NCBI GenBank assembly: GCA_963922205.1
Contig: CAWUHX010000239.1
Span: 1-64,000, forward strand
Source of the DNA: Romanomermis culicivorax
Taxonomy: Eukaryota > Nematoda > Enoplea > Mermithida > Mermithidae
Direction: 5' to 3'
DNA: 64,000 bases
In this document: positions 21,387-31,800 of the stretch, one piece after another
Numbering within the stretch: position 1 is the first letter of the stretch
How the letters are laid out: every line of letters begins with the position of its first letter
Made by a program: the position numbers and the translations under genes
The notes under the pieces: generated by a model
What the model saw: the letters and a program-made list of their open reading frames with translations, nothing else
What the model was told of the DNA's origin: nothing
The model's database searches: none

Positions 21387-22086
21387 CAGTCCAGTGCACA
21401 AACAACGCCATGTTTGTGTTTGAGATTCAAACACTTTTCAAACAATTGGACAAACTTTGCACAAACAGTGTTTGAAGCAATTTTGTTTGTTCCGCGTTTG
21501 AAAAGTGTTTGAAAAAGGTTTGTGACCCTTCCTCGAAGTGTTTGTGGATCGTTTGTGGATTGTTTGTGGTTGCAGTAATAAAAGAACAGCTGGTGGCCCG
21601 TGTCAGCAGTTGACAAGGTTAGTGAATCTGTGAGCCTGTTATGCAATTTTGTGTGTGTGTGTTCCTTTATTGAAGAATATCTACATACTGGAAAATTATT
21701 GTTATATACGCAAGTCGAGCGACCCAATTGTGGGTTACTGTAGATTTATGTGAAGGTTGTATATCTATCGTACGTGTGTACCTGCAGAAAAACACCCTGC
21801 ATATCCGACGATTTGAAATGAAAAATTTGCAACAAAGTTTTATACTGTAATTAACAATTTTGCAAATCAACAATTTATAGAAAAATTTACTTAACTAAAT
21901 GCTTGAATTATACACCATTTATTTTGAAATCATTGATGCAGCAGGGTCGCAGCCAAACTACCATCCAGAATTATGGAATGCTCGTTGGCTCTATTTGATA
22001 AATTTTTCCTTCATGGTACTGACCCCTTGATAATAACTCTTTCCAATCATTCCAAGATCATTAAAGTTGATTCGCTAATTTCTATA

Positions 22087-22323
22087 GTATGTTTTTCTTG
22101 AAATGCTTCCAAATAATGAGAGTGGAAAGCAAGTAGTATTTCAGATTTTTGCGATTCTCTGATGAACAAAATAACATGTAGGACTGGAAATTTGTGAGCA
22201 TACTGACCTCACCTTTAGCAAAGAGTGAAAAATTTTACAAAAAAAACTTTATGTAAACGATTTTGACAGCACTACTGATTCGTGTCACTTTTCTATTTGG
22301 AAGCATTTTATAAAAAAACAGAC
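22087..22323. mobile_element. MITE family A, copy 1 (237 bp)
   Basis: Terminal inverted repeats carry AAATGCTTCCAAATA near both ends and end in GTATG/GTCTG. TA precedes it (22085-22086); the right flank is TG, probably a mutated TA. Very similar over its length to 31318-31558. No coding capacity. Confidence 0.85.
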
Positions 22324-22482
22324 TGTAGTAAAGTTGCATTTGTCAAAATTCTGAGCACTGCATAGATCATTTTGAAATGAATAGAGCATGGTGCAAATAA
22401 ACTTTTCTGCAGTATCAACAAACGTTATGCCTGAAATCAACTTGTGCCAGTAAATTTTATCAAAAAGTTATGCATTCATACT

Positions 22483-22548
22483 GTACTTCTTTTATCTTAT
22501 CAACCAGACAAATTACTCTTCGTCTGGTTGATAAGATAAAAGAAGTAC
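22483..22548. repeat. Perfect 27-bp stem hairpin with 12-nt loop
   Basis: The arms 22483-22509 and 22522-22548 are exact inverted copies (GTACTTCTTTTATCTTATCA... and its reverse complement) around AAATTACTCTTC. It lies inside the 1446-bp element, to the right of the MITE. Confidence 0.85.
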
Positions 22549-22833
22549 CCTATGAACTATACTTCGTTTAGTGGAAAACTGGTAAATATAAGCTGTTCCC
22601 ATGATTTATGGTACACAGATGACTATATGTTTTTTGGCGAGACTATAAAGAACAAACAGTGTTTGAGAAATGTTTGTGAATTGTTTGAGCTATGCCATGG
22701 TGAGTGTTTGAGAAATGTTTGTGCTCAGTTTGTAGAATATTTGAGAGTATTTTTTCATCTTCAAACCTTTCTCAAACAATCCACAAACTGTTTGTGTTTG
22801 AAGTTTGTAGGCGTTGTTTGTGCGTTGGACTGT

Positions 22834-23998
22834 AGTGCAGTGAAACCCACGGTGCCAAGCTTCCACTGAGTTGTTGGATCTGCAAAAATTATGCAAAACT
22901 CTTTCATAATTATTCCATATACTAATCGGAAATTGGGGAACTTGGCGACAGTTCCTTCTTAATTGTCCGATGTAAGTATCCTCGTAATAGCCTGCAAGGG
23001 GAATAGCTTCAATGGGAAAATCATCCATCAAAATTTCAAAATAATCGACTACTCGATCAGATGAGACGAATGCCAGAGCACTCAACATTTTTAAACATAA
23101 TGCGAATTCCGGGTCATTTGAATAACGTTGTTTCAATCCAAGATCTTGAACATGCCGAAACAAATTTTGACACATATGAAAAAGGCAACCATCCATATTA
23201 ATATTTTGGAAAAATTTCTTGAAATGTATTCATTGCAGCTAACTCAAAATCAATGACAATGTGTTGTGGATTTAGGACAACCTGTTGCTGCGATAAAGTA
23301 GTGAGAAACTGAATGTAAGTTTCCTGCCATTTATCTGGAAGAAGGGCATAGACTAGTGGAAGTCACGCATTATTGATAAAGGCGTGAATTGTATAAAGCT
23401 GATAAAATAAATTTGGAACAACATTAAACGTCCCATCTGCATACCAATTGGGTGATTGACTGAGAAGTTGTAAATTTCGATGAGTGGAAAAAATTAAAAT
23501 CCTTCCTGGTCCAGCCCCAGAATCATGTATAAAAAATTCGGTTCCATCAGCTGTGCGTTCCAATTCTGGAGGAATTAGGAGATCTTCTAAGCCTTGTAGT
23601 TGAGGCGGCTCATCACCTTGGCGTTTTCTCAGAACGATTCATTTTAAATTGGAAGTTTTAGGCAATTTTGGTGCAGAAGCTGATGAAACTTGATTGACAG
23701 CCGTTGAAATAATGGTATTCGTTGATTCCTGTGTATTCAAAGCAACACGCCAAATTTCGTTAACAGTCCTAGTAACTTCTTCTTTCATGGCATCGGGCTC
23801 ATGTGAATGTTGTGAACGAAATTCAATTTCATCACCATCCTGAGCATTCAATTTCGTATGAGCTCGACCTTTACACGCATTTTTAAATTCGCATCACCAA
23901 TAAATTTTTTCGTCAGTATCATAATCTCTAATGTAAGCATATCCATCAAAAATTAACTTTTCCCTCCCTTTTTCAGTTATAAGTAAAAAACGCGACAT
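22834..23998 (-). pseudogene. MULE transposase, N-terminal and catalytic part (FLYWCH finger + MULE domain)
   Basis: Starts at ATG 23998. Residues 1-55 form a FLYWCH zinc finger (EKGREKLIFDGYAYIRD, YW-stop-CEF, CKGRAHT, HSHEPD); its W-x-C position has TGA at 23894-23896. The catalytic domain shows all three acidic residues of the family: D in WYADGTF (about 23440), D in VIDFELA (about 23255) and E in NNSVEAWHR (about 22860). The LFYQLYTIHA and LPLVYALLP motifs also fit. In-frame TGA codons lie at 23894, 23639 and 23363, and a frameshift near 23200. Reading is interrupted at 22834 by a TA element and resumes at 21386. The intact protein would cut and paste the element; FLYWCH probably binds DNA. 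Inactive as it stands. Confidence 0.85.
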
Positions 23999-24523
23999 TT
24001 TATATCCAAAGAAAGGCTGGTTTGATGTCACTGCTACTACTATTTGGAGATAATAATTTTTTTTCTGTTATGCCGTTGTTTTTCCATTGTTGTATATTTT
24101 TGTTGTATATATTTTTACATTGTTGTATAGTTCGTCATCTAAACAAGACAGTAATATTTTGTCTTTTTGCGTCACTCTCTAAGACAATATGATTTTGGCA
24201 AGATGATAAGGCTAAATCGTTTTTGCATGCCTTTGTTTTCCCAATCTGTTACTTGACAAAACAATAATTTATTATGGCAAGACAATAGTGCTTCATCATT
24301 TTTGTATGCCTTTGTTTACGGCTACTGATTTAACAATAACCATCTCCTATGTTTCTAATGCATAATAGCCTGTATAATACAACAGTCAATATACGCCAAA
24401 ACTGTCATGCCCCAAAGTGAGATATACGCCAAATTGACATATACGACAAATTAACATACATCCAATTGTCTACGCCAAATAGTCATATACCAAATTGGTA
24501 TACCCCAAATTGACATGATCCCC

Positions 24524-24645
24524 TGGTGTTTAAGGCTTTTATGGCGTTTAAGGCTTAATGACGTTTGAGGCTTTTGTGGCGTTTATGGCTTTAATGGCAT
24601 TTAAGGCTTTTGTGGCATTTGAGGCTTTTATGGCGTTTAAGACAC
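24524..24645. repeat. Minisatellite (about 18-20 bp unit)
   Basis: Repeats of TGGCGTTTAAGGCTTTTG with variants, about six copies. Matches 20891-20916 on the other side of the MULE. Confidence 0.75.
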
Positions 24646-25039
24646 AATTTCTGTAAGAATCAACCAAGGCCTGTAAATTAAGTGTGATAAGTAAAAAATT
24701 AATCATACCTCAAAAAAAAATTTTGTACAGTTTTTTGTGCTGAACAACATGCCAGTATTTGTTTGATCTAAAAATCAAAATTTCTTTTGCAACATCAATC
24801 CAAAGCTTCACATTTTTTGCAATTTTTGGAATTTCAGGTCACAATTATTGAAGGCCTATAAGTAATCAGCTAAGCAATGTCGATCAATAAAACTTTGTCA
24901 GTGAATGTAACAATGTTTATTATATATGCTTGACACATATAGATATATGTAGCATCCAAATTATAGTTTACACTACACTTTAAGTTCCAATTTTCAGCAG
25001 TTGTCAATGATTCAAATTCACGTATTTTTGTACCTCCTA
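24646..25039. other. AT-rich spacer
   Basis: No gene, repeat family or motif recognised here. Confidence 0.4.
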
Positions 25040-25650
25040 AAGTCAACAAATGAGTGTCATTGATTAAACTCCATTTTGTTATGGCTGGACCCCTTGACCA
25101 CATACCCACAAAGTTTTATCAAAATAAAAAAACCATTGAGTGTGCCACAGTGAAACAAGTGGAAGCCATTTTTGAATCAAATTATAAAATTTTCTGTTTA
25201 AAAATGCAGTCATTCACCCAAATTTCTAATAATCGGACTAAAACTTTTAAGCATTGCAGGCTGGCATCCTGGCTATATACCCATAAGGTTTGGTCATAAT
25301 ATCATTATCCCTTACATGGGAAATTTTGCAAAGTGAAACACATTCTTGATATTGTTGAAAAAACTTCAGGTGCAAATTAGTGTTGCATTTAGTTGTATTA
25401 ATTCTAGTCCAAATTGACTACATTGCAGTCACAGTATGTGGCTACATACCCACCAAGTTGCATCATGTTAAAAATTAGAAAAGCCATGTTCTTTTGGTTA
25501 ACCATAAGATGAAAGATTGTTCAAATCTTCTGCGAAAACTGATAAGGTAGTGAACTAACATTAACTTTTTGGATCTTTCTCAGATAAATGTGACTGACAT
25601 GGACATAAGAAACTATATCAAAGCTAAAAGAAGCAAAATTGTATTTAAAA
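25040..25650. repeat. Left inverted arm of the long-TIR element
   Basis: Starts near TTAAACTCCATTTTGTTATGG and ends near AAAATTGTATTTAAA. It pairs with 27320-27935 with many substitutions and small indels. Includes the CACATACCCACAAAG, TATATACCCATAAGG and TACATACCCACCAAG repeat copies. Confidence 0.7.
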
Positions 25651-25763
25651 GGTGATTAGCAACTCCACATAAAACTAAAGTCACATATTTCTGATCAGTA
25701 TTCATGGCATAGTCTTAGTGATCCAAACCATCCAAAGAGAAATTTACAAATCACATTCATGCC

Positions 25764-25940
25764 ATGAAATGTAACAATTGTGAGCAGTTAAAGAAGAGAC
25801 TGAAGGAGATCAAGGAGGCATTGACTCAATTCCAATCTGTCAACCCAATTGATAAAGTTGAAGCTGAATATTTAGCTGATGAAAGTATCAATAGTGTATT
25901 AGTAGAATGGCATCAAGACCAGCTTAGATCAATGCACTAA
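25764..25940 (+). pseudogene. Short coiled-coil ORF inside the long-TIR element
   Basis: A 58-residue frame starts MKCNNCEQLKKRLKEIKEAL, a CxxC pair followed by a charged helix; it stops at TAA and stays readable for about 19 more codons. Too short for a family call. It may be the N-terminus of the element's lost protein. Confidence 0.35.
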
Positions 25941-26673
25941 AATGAAGCATGGAAAGACATCATTGACAACCTCCTGGACAATTATGTTCATCTAGTTTGA
26001 GTGGGCAATAAAATTTCTGCCTTCCAGTAGATGGAAACATTGGTCAAGCTGGTTTGGTATGTGCAGTTTGCCATGGCACATCACATATGCCCTTGTTATG
26101 AAAAGTGATTTGTACATCACCACACATTTTTCCATCGCTTACACAAGACAGTAATGCAAATGTTGGAATACTGACTGACACATTGACAAAAATCAAGGCA
26201 GAGCAGCCACAATCAACACAGCTTTTGTGTGATCTGTTAATGCTGGGTGTTTTCATGGCTCCCCAATCTTGCTCATGGTGCCAATAGTATCTCAGAAAAC
26301 AGGCATGACTATAAAGAACTGGGACTTCTCTGAACCTCAATTTGTTAAAGACCTATGTTACTGAATTGCTGCACTAATAGAGAGGCAAGTTCAACTGTTT
26401 ATAAATAAAAACAATCGATTTTCAACTGCTGAAGAATTTATCAGGTGTGCTACAACATATAGAAAGGTCAAGATAACATTATTCCTCACTGGCAATCTCA
26501 AAATACAACACAAGAAGATGGACCTTAAAGCAGTTGGTATCAGGAGCTAATTCAATTTCCAGTTCACATCTACTGAAATCAAGGCAACTGAAACTTACAA
26601 GGTTGATACTGAAAGCATATTCAAGCGGAAAATATTGAATTTTTAACAGTTACCAAAGCTTTATATCCATCAT

Positions 26674-27207
26674 GTGGATCATGAAGACCAGCCAGAGGTT
26701 TCAACCCTTCAAACATCAAAGCTCTGGATTGCTATTGATCCAAAAATCACAATCACCAACTTTGAAGAAGAATCTGAAACTGTTCTAACTGCCACTCATG
26801 AGCTGTATAAAATGGAAAGCAGTGCCTTCAACTGTCCAGAAGAAGATTGTATGAAGGCTTCTGTACTTCATTGCAACTTGTTGCAGCATCTTATTAACAA
26901 CAAGCTAATGCCATAGTAAACAAATCTGTGTGATATGGCAATACAAAGCTATAGTAGAATACTAGAAAGTGTTTGCTTGACCCCTGGCTTGCCTGGAGTT
27001 CAAGAAGCTCTTCAATTCTTTTATGAAGCTGACTCATTTGATATTATGGAAAAAGGTTGGGCTTTAAAGAAGCATTTAAAGAAACCTTTAAAGAAGCAAG
27101 GAAAATGTAGTGTTGAGGATGAAGAAGAACCCTACGAGGATTCAGTGTTGTTTCATCCTCATCTAGAATATGAAAGTGAACTACTGAAATCAGCATTGTT
27201 TCAATAA
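26674..27207 (+). pseudogene. Decayed zinc-finger protein fragments inside the long-TIR element
   Basis: The first frame (26674-26916) ends with a C2H2-like string, FNCPEEDCMKASVLHCNLLQHL. The next (26935-27207) carries EKGWALKKHLKK and an acidic patch. A finger of this form followed by a GWALK motif is a combination I associate with uncharacterised zinc-finger proteins of invertebrates, from memory and unverified. The upstream part has CxxC and coiled-coil pieces. Stops and frame changes show it is not functional. It could be the element's own protein or captured host sequence. Confidence 0.4.
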
Positions 27208-27319
27208 ATAGTATGTAGATCTGACTCCTTGAAAATGTCATCTGGTTTAGAGCAAATCTTTCCATTGGATTCAAGTGGATTTTATGTTGAGCTCTTATGA
27301 TCTGAAAATGATCCAGAGA

Positions 27320-27935
27320 TTTAAATACAATTTTGCTCCTTTTAGTTTTGATATAGTTTCTTGTGTCCAGGGTACCATTTATCTGAGAAAGATCAAAAAA
27401 GTTTATGTTGCTTCACTACCTTATCAGTTTTTGCTAAAAATTTGAACAAACTTTCATCTTATAGTTAATCAAGAGAAAGTGGCTTTTCTAATTTTTAATA
27501 TATTGCAACTTCGTGGGTATGTAGCCACATACTGTGGCTACAATGTAGTCGATTTGGAATAGAATTAATAATATTCCAACTAAATGGAACACCAATTTGC
27601 ATCTGAAGTTTTTTCAGCAATATCAAGAGTGCATTTTACTTTGTGTAATTGCCCATGTAAGGGATTACGATATTATGATCAAACCTTGTGGGCACATAGC
27701 CAGGATGTCAGCATGCAATGCTTAAAAGTTTTAGTTGAATTGTTAGAATTTTAGGTAAATGACTGCATTTTTAAACAAAAAATTTTATAATTTGATTCAA
27801 AAATGTCTTTTTTTTTAACTATGGCACACTCAATGGTTTTTTTATTTTGATAAAACTTTGTGTGTACGTGGCCAAGGGGGTTCAGCCATGACATAGTGGA
27901 GTTTAAAAATCAAAGATTGCAAATTGACTCATTTT
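27320..27935. repeat. Right inverted arm of the long-TIR element
   Basis: Reverse complement of 25040-25650, from TTTAAATACAATTTTGC near 27320 to the TGGAGTTTAAA region near 27910. Carries the matching GTGGGTATGTAGCCACA repeats. Confidence 0.7.
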
Positions 27936-28060
27936 AATGTTCGAGCTATTAAAATCGGGATTACACCAGAAATTAAAATCCCAGTGTTGTTTGGTTTCAT
28001 GTTTGACCAATGATTAAGCTTATTAAATTTCAACTCTGGTTTTATGGCATGGAGACTTAT

Positions 28061-28365
28061 TGCTGAAAATGTATGCAGCCAGGCCACATGTGGAAAGATT
28101 GCAGCCTTACTTATGAAAACCTTTCTAAACCCCGGACAAACATGAAATCCTATGCATCTGTTACCCTGGCAGTAAAATCAACACAAGTCTGTAATCCAAC
28201 GCCCTCAGAGTGTTTGTCAGTAGCAAGTCTAGACTGGGACTTATCAATTTCAAAAATCCATGTTATAGAAAAACAAAATACATCAATAAATAACTACCCT
28301 GATCTATTTAATTTTACATTAATTTCAGGGAAAAAATGGGACTATATACTATTTTATACCTACAA
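28061..28365 (+). pseudogene. LINE ORF1 remnant with CCHC zinc knuckle
   Basis: Reads C-stop-K-C-MQPG-H-MWKD-C, that is C-x2-C-x4-H-x4-C with TGA (28064-28066) at one spacer position. A Ser/Thr/Lys-rich stretch (KSYASVTLAVKS) follows. Nucleic-acid-binding knuckles of this type end the ORF1 (Gag-like) protein of many LINEs. The upstream part of ORF1 is not recognisable. Its frame differs from the NADAR frame that follows, so either a frameshift or a separate ORF lies between. Confidence 0.6.
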
Positions 28366-28893
28366 AACATTTTGTCAAACCATTTCCCATGTAAATTTAC
28401 CATCTGTGGTCAAACCTATAAAAGTATGAAACATTAGTTATTTGCCCAAAAAGCCAGTGCAATGAGTGTTCCAGAGAAAGAAAATAAAATTATGAATTGT
28501 GATAATGCAGCCATAGCGAAGCAACTTGGCGAACAATTCCATTGGAGCAACACAACAACAGCTTGGATGAATTTTGCTTCTAGGACATTATATGAGGCTA
28601 GTTGGTATAAGTATTCCCAGTCAAAGCCTTTACGTTGTGCCTTTTTGAAAATGCTTGATTACGAGTTAGTCGAAACAAACCCATTTGATCCATATTGGGG
28701 TATCAGAATTCGAATGGACGATCCTCGTATTGACAACTGCAATAATTGGGGAGCAAACAATTTCGGCAAAATTTTGATAAAGTTACAGGACCAGATGCGA
28801 TTGAATGTCAAATTTCACAAAGAAGCAGAGCCATCAACTCGTTTTTTGAATGGGCAATTAAAAGGGGCCATGATGTTTTGTCACCTGATGTAA
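28366..28893 (+). pseudogene. NADAR (YbiA/DUF1768-like) domain within the LINE
   Basis: One frame, broken only by TAG at 28435-28437, shows the whole domain: ILSNHFPCKF (the LSN-x-x-PC start), GQTYKSMKH, QKASAM, IAKQLGEQFHW, LVETNPFDPYWGI, and NNWGANNFGKILIKL. These match in order the NADAR family landmarks (SNFYPC, QAxKA, AKxLGR, LVEASPxDxxWGxG, NxLGxxLMxIR). Characterised NADAR proteins act on ADP-ribose compounds; some remove ADP-ribose from modified nucleic acid in toxin-antitoxin settings. It lies 120 bp before the endonuclease start and just after the zinc knuckle, so it was probably part of ORF1 or its own ORF. One stop codon makes this copy defective. Confidence 0.78.
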
Positions 28894-29011
28894 ATGATAG
28901 TAAGCAGCCTACAATCTAAGCATTCGGGTCAGAATTTTCTAACCCTGCATTGATTTAAACATTTTGACTTAGCTTTTTTATTTTTTTTCAACAACTGCTA
29001 GGTAAGGGAAT

Positions 29012-29782
29012 ATGCTCAGAGTAGCAACTCTGAATTGTGCAGGGTTATTGAAGAATGATTTGACACTGAGCAAAATTCATGAGCAAACAAAAGATATAGA
29101 TATTCTAGCTTTACAGGAAACACATTTTAAAACTAAAAAAGATTCATTTCTTTTTAAGTGTACTTTTGAGAAACATTTTGCTTATAAACTTCCTTCTGCT
29201 AATACAAATTGTACAGGTATAGCTTTATTAGTTAACCATACTTGTAGTATAACATTGAAGAGAAAAGTTTTTGAAATAAAAGGCAGGGTATTAGCATATC
29301 TTGCAGAACTGGAAAAGAAAAAGTTTTATATTGTGGTAATCTATGCTCCTGCGAAAAAAGCTGATAGAGCGAATTTTTATGACTGTCTTTACAAAAAAAT
29401 TAATGATTCATTCAGGCATCAGGATGAGGCAATCATCCTAGGCGACTTCAATTTTACAGAGTGTGGTTTTCTTGACAGAGATTAATTCAGAGCCAAAGAA
29501 GAAGAAAAAGGAAAAGAGGCTTTCGAGGCTGTGAAAAGTAAGCTGGGATTATATGACATTTTTCGCTTGAACCATCTAAAGTTGAAAATTTTTAAACATA
29601 TTTTCAATGCTCATAAGTCTGCTTCAAGAATTGATAGAATTTACACAAAAAGATTTTTTTCTGAGTATTTCAAGAGCTACAGAGTATTTGATTTAGGAAT
29701 AAGTGATCATAAGGTCTTAATGGTAACTATCAAATTAAATTTTTTGCTACATTTGGGCCTTTTTTTGGAAAATAAATGTTAG
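29012..29782 (+). pseudogene. pol: LINE APE-type endonuclease domain
   Basis: Opens MLRVATLNCAGLLKND. Landmarks: LALQETHFK (catalytic E), VVIYAPAKK, IILGDFNFTE (D and N), SRIDRIY and GISDHKVL (D/H pair). All are in one frame broken by TAA at 29483-29485. This domain nicks target DNA to prime reverse transcription. It is the N-terminal part of ORF2 and leads to the RT across a frame-disturbed linker (29783-29886). Confidence 0.88.
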
Positions 29783-29886
29783 TTATCTTAGAACAAAAGA
29801 AAATGAGATCATAAAAGAAGTTAGGAATTCTTTTGAGAAAATTTTGAAGATCTTATGGAAATCTCAGGCAAATCCTTAATTAATAA

Positions 29887-31313
29887 ATGGGAAAGCTTCA
29901 AAGTAAACATAAAGCAGGATTTTATATATCTCAAAAAGAAATTGATAAGAAGAATTTTAGAATAAGGAAGAATTGTGAAAACAAAATGTATGAGATAAGA
30001 GAAAAATTGAAATGTAATAATCAGGATCTGGGATTAAGAAAAGAATATAGAAAAGTTAAGAATGAGTATAGAATAGTGATCAAGGGTCTAATTAATGAAA
30101 AGCTGAGTAAAACTCATTATCAATACATTCTTGCTGATAGATGTTCACTTGCAACTGCAAAAGTTTTGCAAAAAAGGTCTGCTGAGAATAGAATAATAAC
30201 TTCAGTCAAGACAGAGTGTGGCAATATACTAGAGGATCAATTAGAAGTTTTAGAAGAGTATAGAAGACAATATGAGAAGCTTTTCAGAACAGTTGGCGTA
30301 AGTAGAGAACACAAAGAAATTTTCTTGGAAGGAAAATTGATTAAAATGGTTTCTGATGATCAAAACAAGTTACTCAGAGAAGAATTTTCAGAAGAAGAAA
30401 TCAGAAAGGCAATTTTCTCATTCAAGATAAGAAAATCACCTGGAAGTGATGGAATTCCTATTGAGTATTATCAAAAGTTTATTGATTCTTTAGTACCTAT
30501 ATTGAAGAAATTATTCTCTATTATATATGATTCAGGTAAGATGACTAATACAATGTATCATGGTATTATATCTCACATATATAAAGGAGAACATGATAAG
30601 TCTGAAAGAAGTAGTTGGCGACCAATAACAAGGTTGAATGTTGATTATAAAATTTTGGCAAAAATCTTGGTTAATAGAATGAAAAGTACCATGCCTGACA
30701 TTGTACATGAAAACCAGACATGTGTAGTGAAAGGAAGAGATATCAGTTAGCTTGATTCATTATCAAAAGGAAACAGAAGAAAAAGCTTTAATTTTATCAG
30801 TAGATCACATGTCAGCTTTTGACATTGTTGAATGGGACTATATCTTTGGTACTTTGGTTTTTAACTTTGATCCAAAATTCATACAATGGATAAAAATAAT
30901 TTATAATTTAGGGGAATTGCTGTCAAGAGGAATAAGGCGAGGCTGTCCTTTATCACCTTTGATTTATGTGCTTGTATCAGAGACAGTATGCAATTACATC
31001 AGGAAAAATAGTGTAATAAGAGGATTACAAGTTCTAGGGAGAGAATTCAAGATAAATTGTTATGCTGATGATACAAATTTTTTCTTGAAAGATTATGAAT
31101 CAGTGAAGAAAATTTTTGTGTATGAAATGTTCAGAAGAGCCTCTGGGGCTACTTTGAAAAAGGAAAAGACTAAAATTTTTTGCATTGGTGAGACTTCTTT
31201 GTTGAAAAGATGAAAATCTATAGAATCTACTTCAATAAGCAGGGAGCTGAACAAGATGAAAATGTTAAAGCATTGAAAGAAGAAATCAGTAAATTTAGAG
31301 GAAACCTAGCATC
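29887..31313 (+). pseudogene. pol: LINE reverse transcriptase
   Basis: Coiled linker, then RT motifs: FKIRKSPGSDGIPIEYY, SSWRPITRLNVDYKILAKIL, ILSVDHMSAFDIVEWDYIF (motif A), GIRRGCPLSPLIY (motif B), NCYADDTNFF (motif C; YADD at 31061-31072), ASGATLKKEKTKIF. Frameshift near 30748, another near 31210. Reading continues (MKIYRIYFNKQGAEQDE, KFRGNLASL) up to a MITE and resumes after it with SKLWYSALFCDIKPDFVKYI. Catalytic residues are kept but the frame is broken. Confidence 0.88.
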
Positions 31314-31317
31314 TCTA

Positions 31318-31558
31318 GTCTGTTTTTCTTGAAATGCTTCCAAATAATGAAAGTGGAAAGCAAGTAGTATTTCAGATTTTTGCTATTTTTTGATGAACAA
31401 AATATCATGTAGGACTGGGAATTTGTGAGCGTACTGATCTGAGCTTTAGCAATTTTTAGAGTGAAAAATTTTACAAAAAGAACTTTATGTAAACGATTTT
31501 GACGACAGTACTGATTCGTGTCACTTTTCTATTTGGAAGCATTTTATAAAATACAGAC
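31318..31558. mobile_element. MITE family A, copy 2 (241 bp)
   Basis: Starts GTCTGTTTTTCTTGAAATGC and ends AAATACAGAC, flanked by TA on both sides (31316-31317 and 31559-31560). Near-identical to 22087-22323. It interrupts the 3' part of the LINE RT. Confidence 0.9.
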
Positions 31559-31560
31559 TA

Positions 31561-31800
31561 TAGTTAAATTTCATATTATGCTAAAGATAAAATTATTGAT
31601 ACATATTTTTTGTCTAAACTATGGTATTCAGCCTTGTTTTGTGATATAAAGCCCGATTTTGTTAAATACATTGAAAAATTTGCTACAAAGTTCATTTGGT
31701 CAAATAGTTCTAATAGGAATCTGGTAGCAACTGAGAAGCTAAAATTACCCCCCCCCCCCCCCCAATGAAGGAGGTACAAATCGCTAGTATCGCACTTTTA
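31561..31800 (+). pseudogene. LINE RT C-terminal remnant after the MITE
   Basis: Encodes SKLWYSALFCDIKPDFVKYI, FATKFIWSNSS and ATEKLKL before a 16-base C run (31748-31763). These fit the thumb/connection region of a LINE ORF2. Confidence 0.65.

Larger units (their letters stand above)
21387..22832. mobile_element. 1446-bp non-autonomous DNA element inserted at TA, inside the MULE transposase
   Basis: Ends are CAGTCCAGTGCACAAACAAC on the left and the inverted CAGTCCAACGCACAAACAAC on the right, flanked by TA (21385-21386 and 22833-22834). The outer 170-200 bp on both sides are dense in TGTTTG/CAAACA words, typical of transposase-binding subterminal repeats. There is no transposase ORF. A TA duplication with CAG-type ends suggests a Tc1/mariner-like or related mobiliser; the family is uncertain. 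It contains a 237-bp MITE and a perfect hairpin. Confidence 0.8.
20917..24523 (-). mobile_element. Mutator-like (MULE) DNA transposon, degenerate, with nested insertions
   Basis: Terminal inverted repeats are rich in CCAATTTGGCGTATA units (left 20917-20995, right about 24420-24523). They start GGGTCTACGCC on the left and, reverse-complemented, GGGATCATGTC on the right. The minus strand encodes a MULE transposase broken by stops, one frameshift and a 1446-bp insertion. Flanks are minisatellite with a possible imperfect 9-bp duplication; 8-10 bp is usual for MULEs. Confidence 0.8.
25040..27935. mobile_element. DNA element with roughly 600-bp terminal inverted repeats
   Basis: The left arm, about 25040-25650, is an inverted, diverged copy of about 27320-27935; for example GATCTTTCTCAGATAAATG near 25573 pairs with 27380. 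Each arm contains three internal copies, spaced about 190 bp, of TGGCTACATACCCACAAAGTT-like sequence. The middle holds decayed coding sequence. I did not find the exact ends or a target duplication, and no transposase domain is clear, so the superfamily is open. Confidence 0.7.
28040..31800 (+). mobile_element. LINE-type (non-LTR) retrotransposon, degenerate, with a NADAR domain
   Basis: In order: zinc knuckle (28061-28100), NADAR domain (28366-28893), APE-type endonuclease (29012-29782), reverse transcriptase (29887-31313), MITE (31318-31558), RT thumb/C-terminal remnant (31560-31745). No LTRs. The 3' end and tail are unclear; a 16-C run lies at 31748-31763. Stops and frameshifts are scattered throughout. 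Motif style (SWRPITRLNVDYKILAKIL) suggests an L1/Tx1-like or related clade, uncertain. Confidence 0.85.

Noticed and set aside
20891-24645. TGA reassigned to an amino acid, suggested by several TGA stops in the MULE
   Set aside because: TAA and TAG stops occur equally inside other decayed ORFs, and CGA or TGG to TGA transitions explain the cases seen.
31748-31763. Run of 16 C as a functional signal
   Set aside because: Most likely simple-sequence expansion or an assembly-sensitive homopolymer in decayed LINE sequence.
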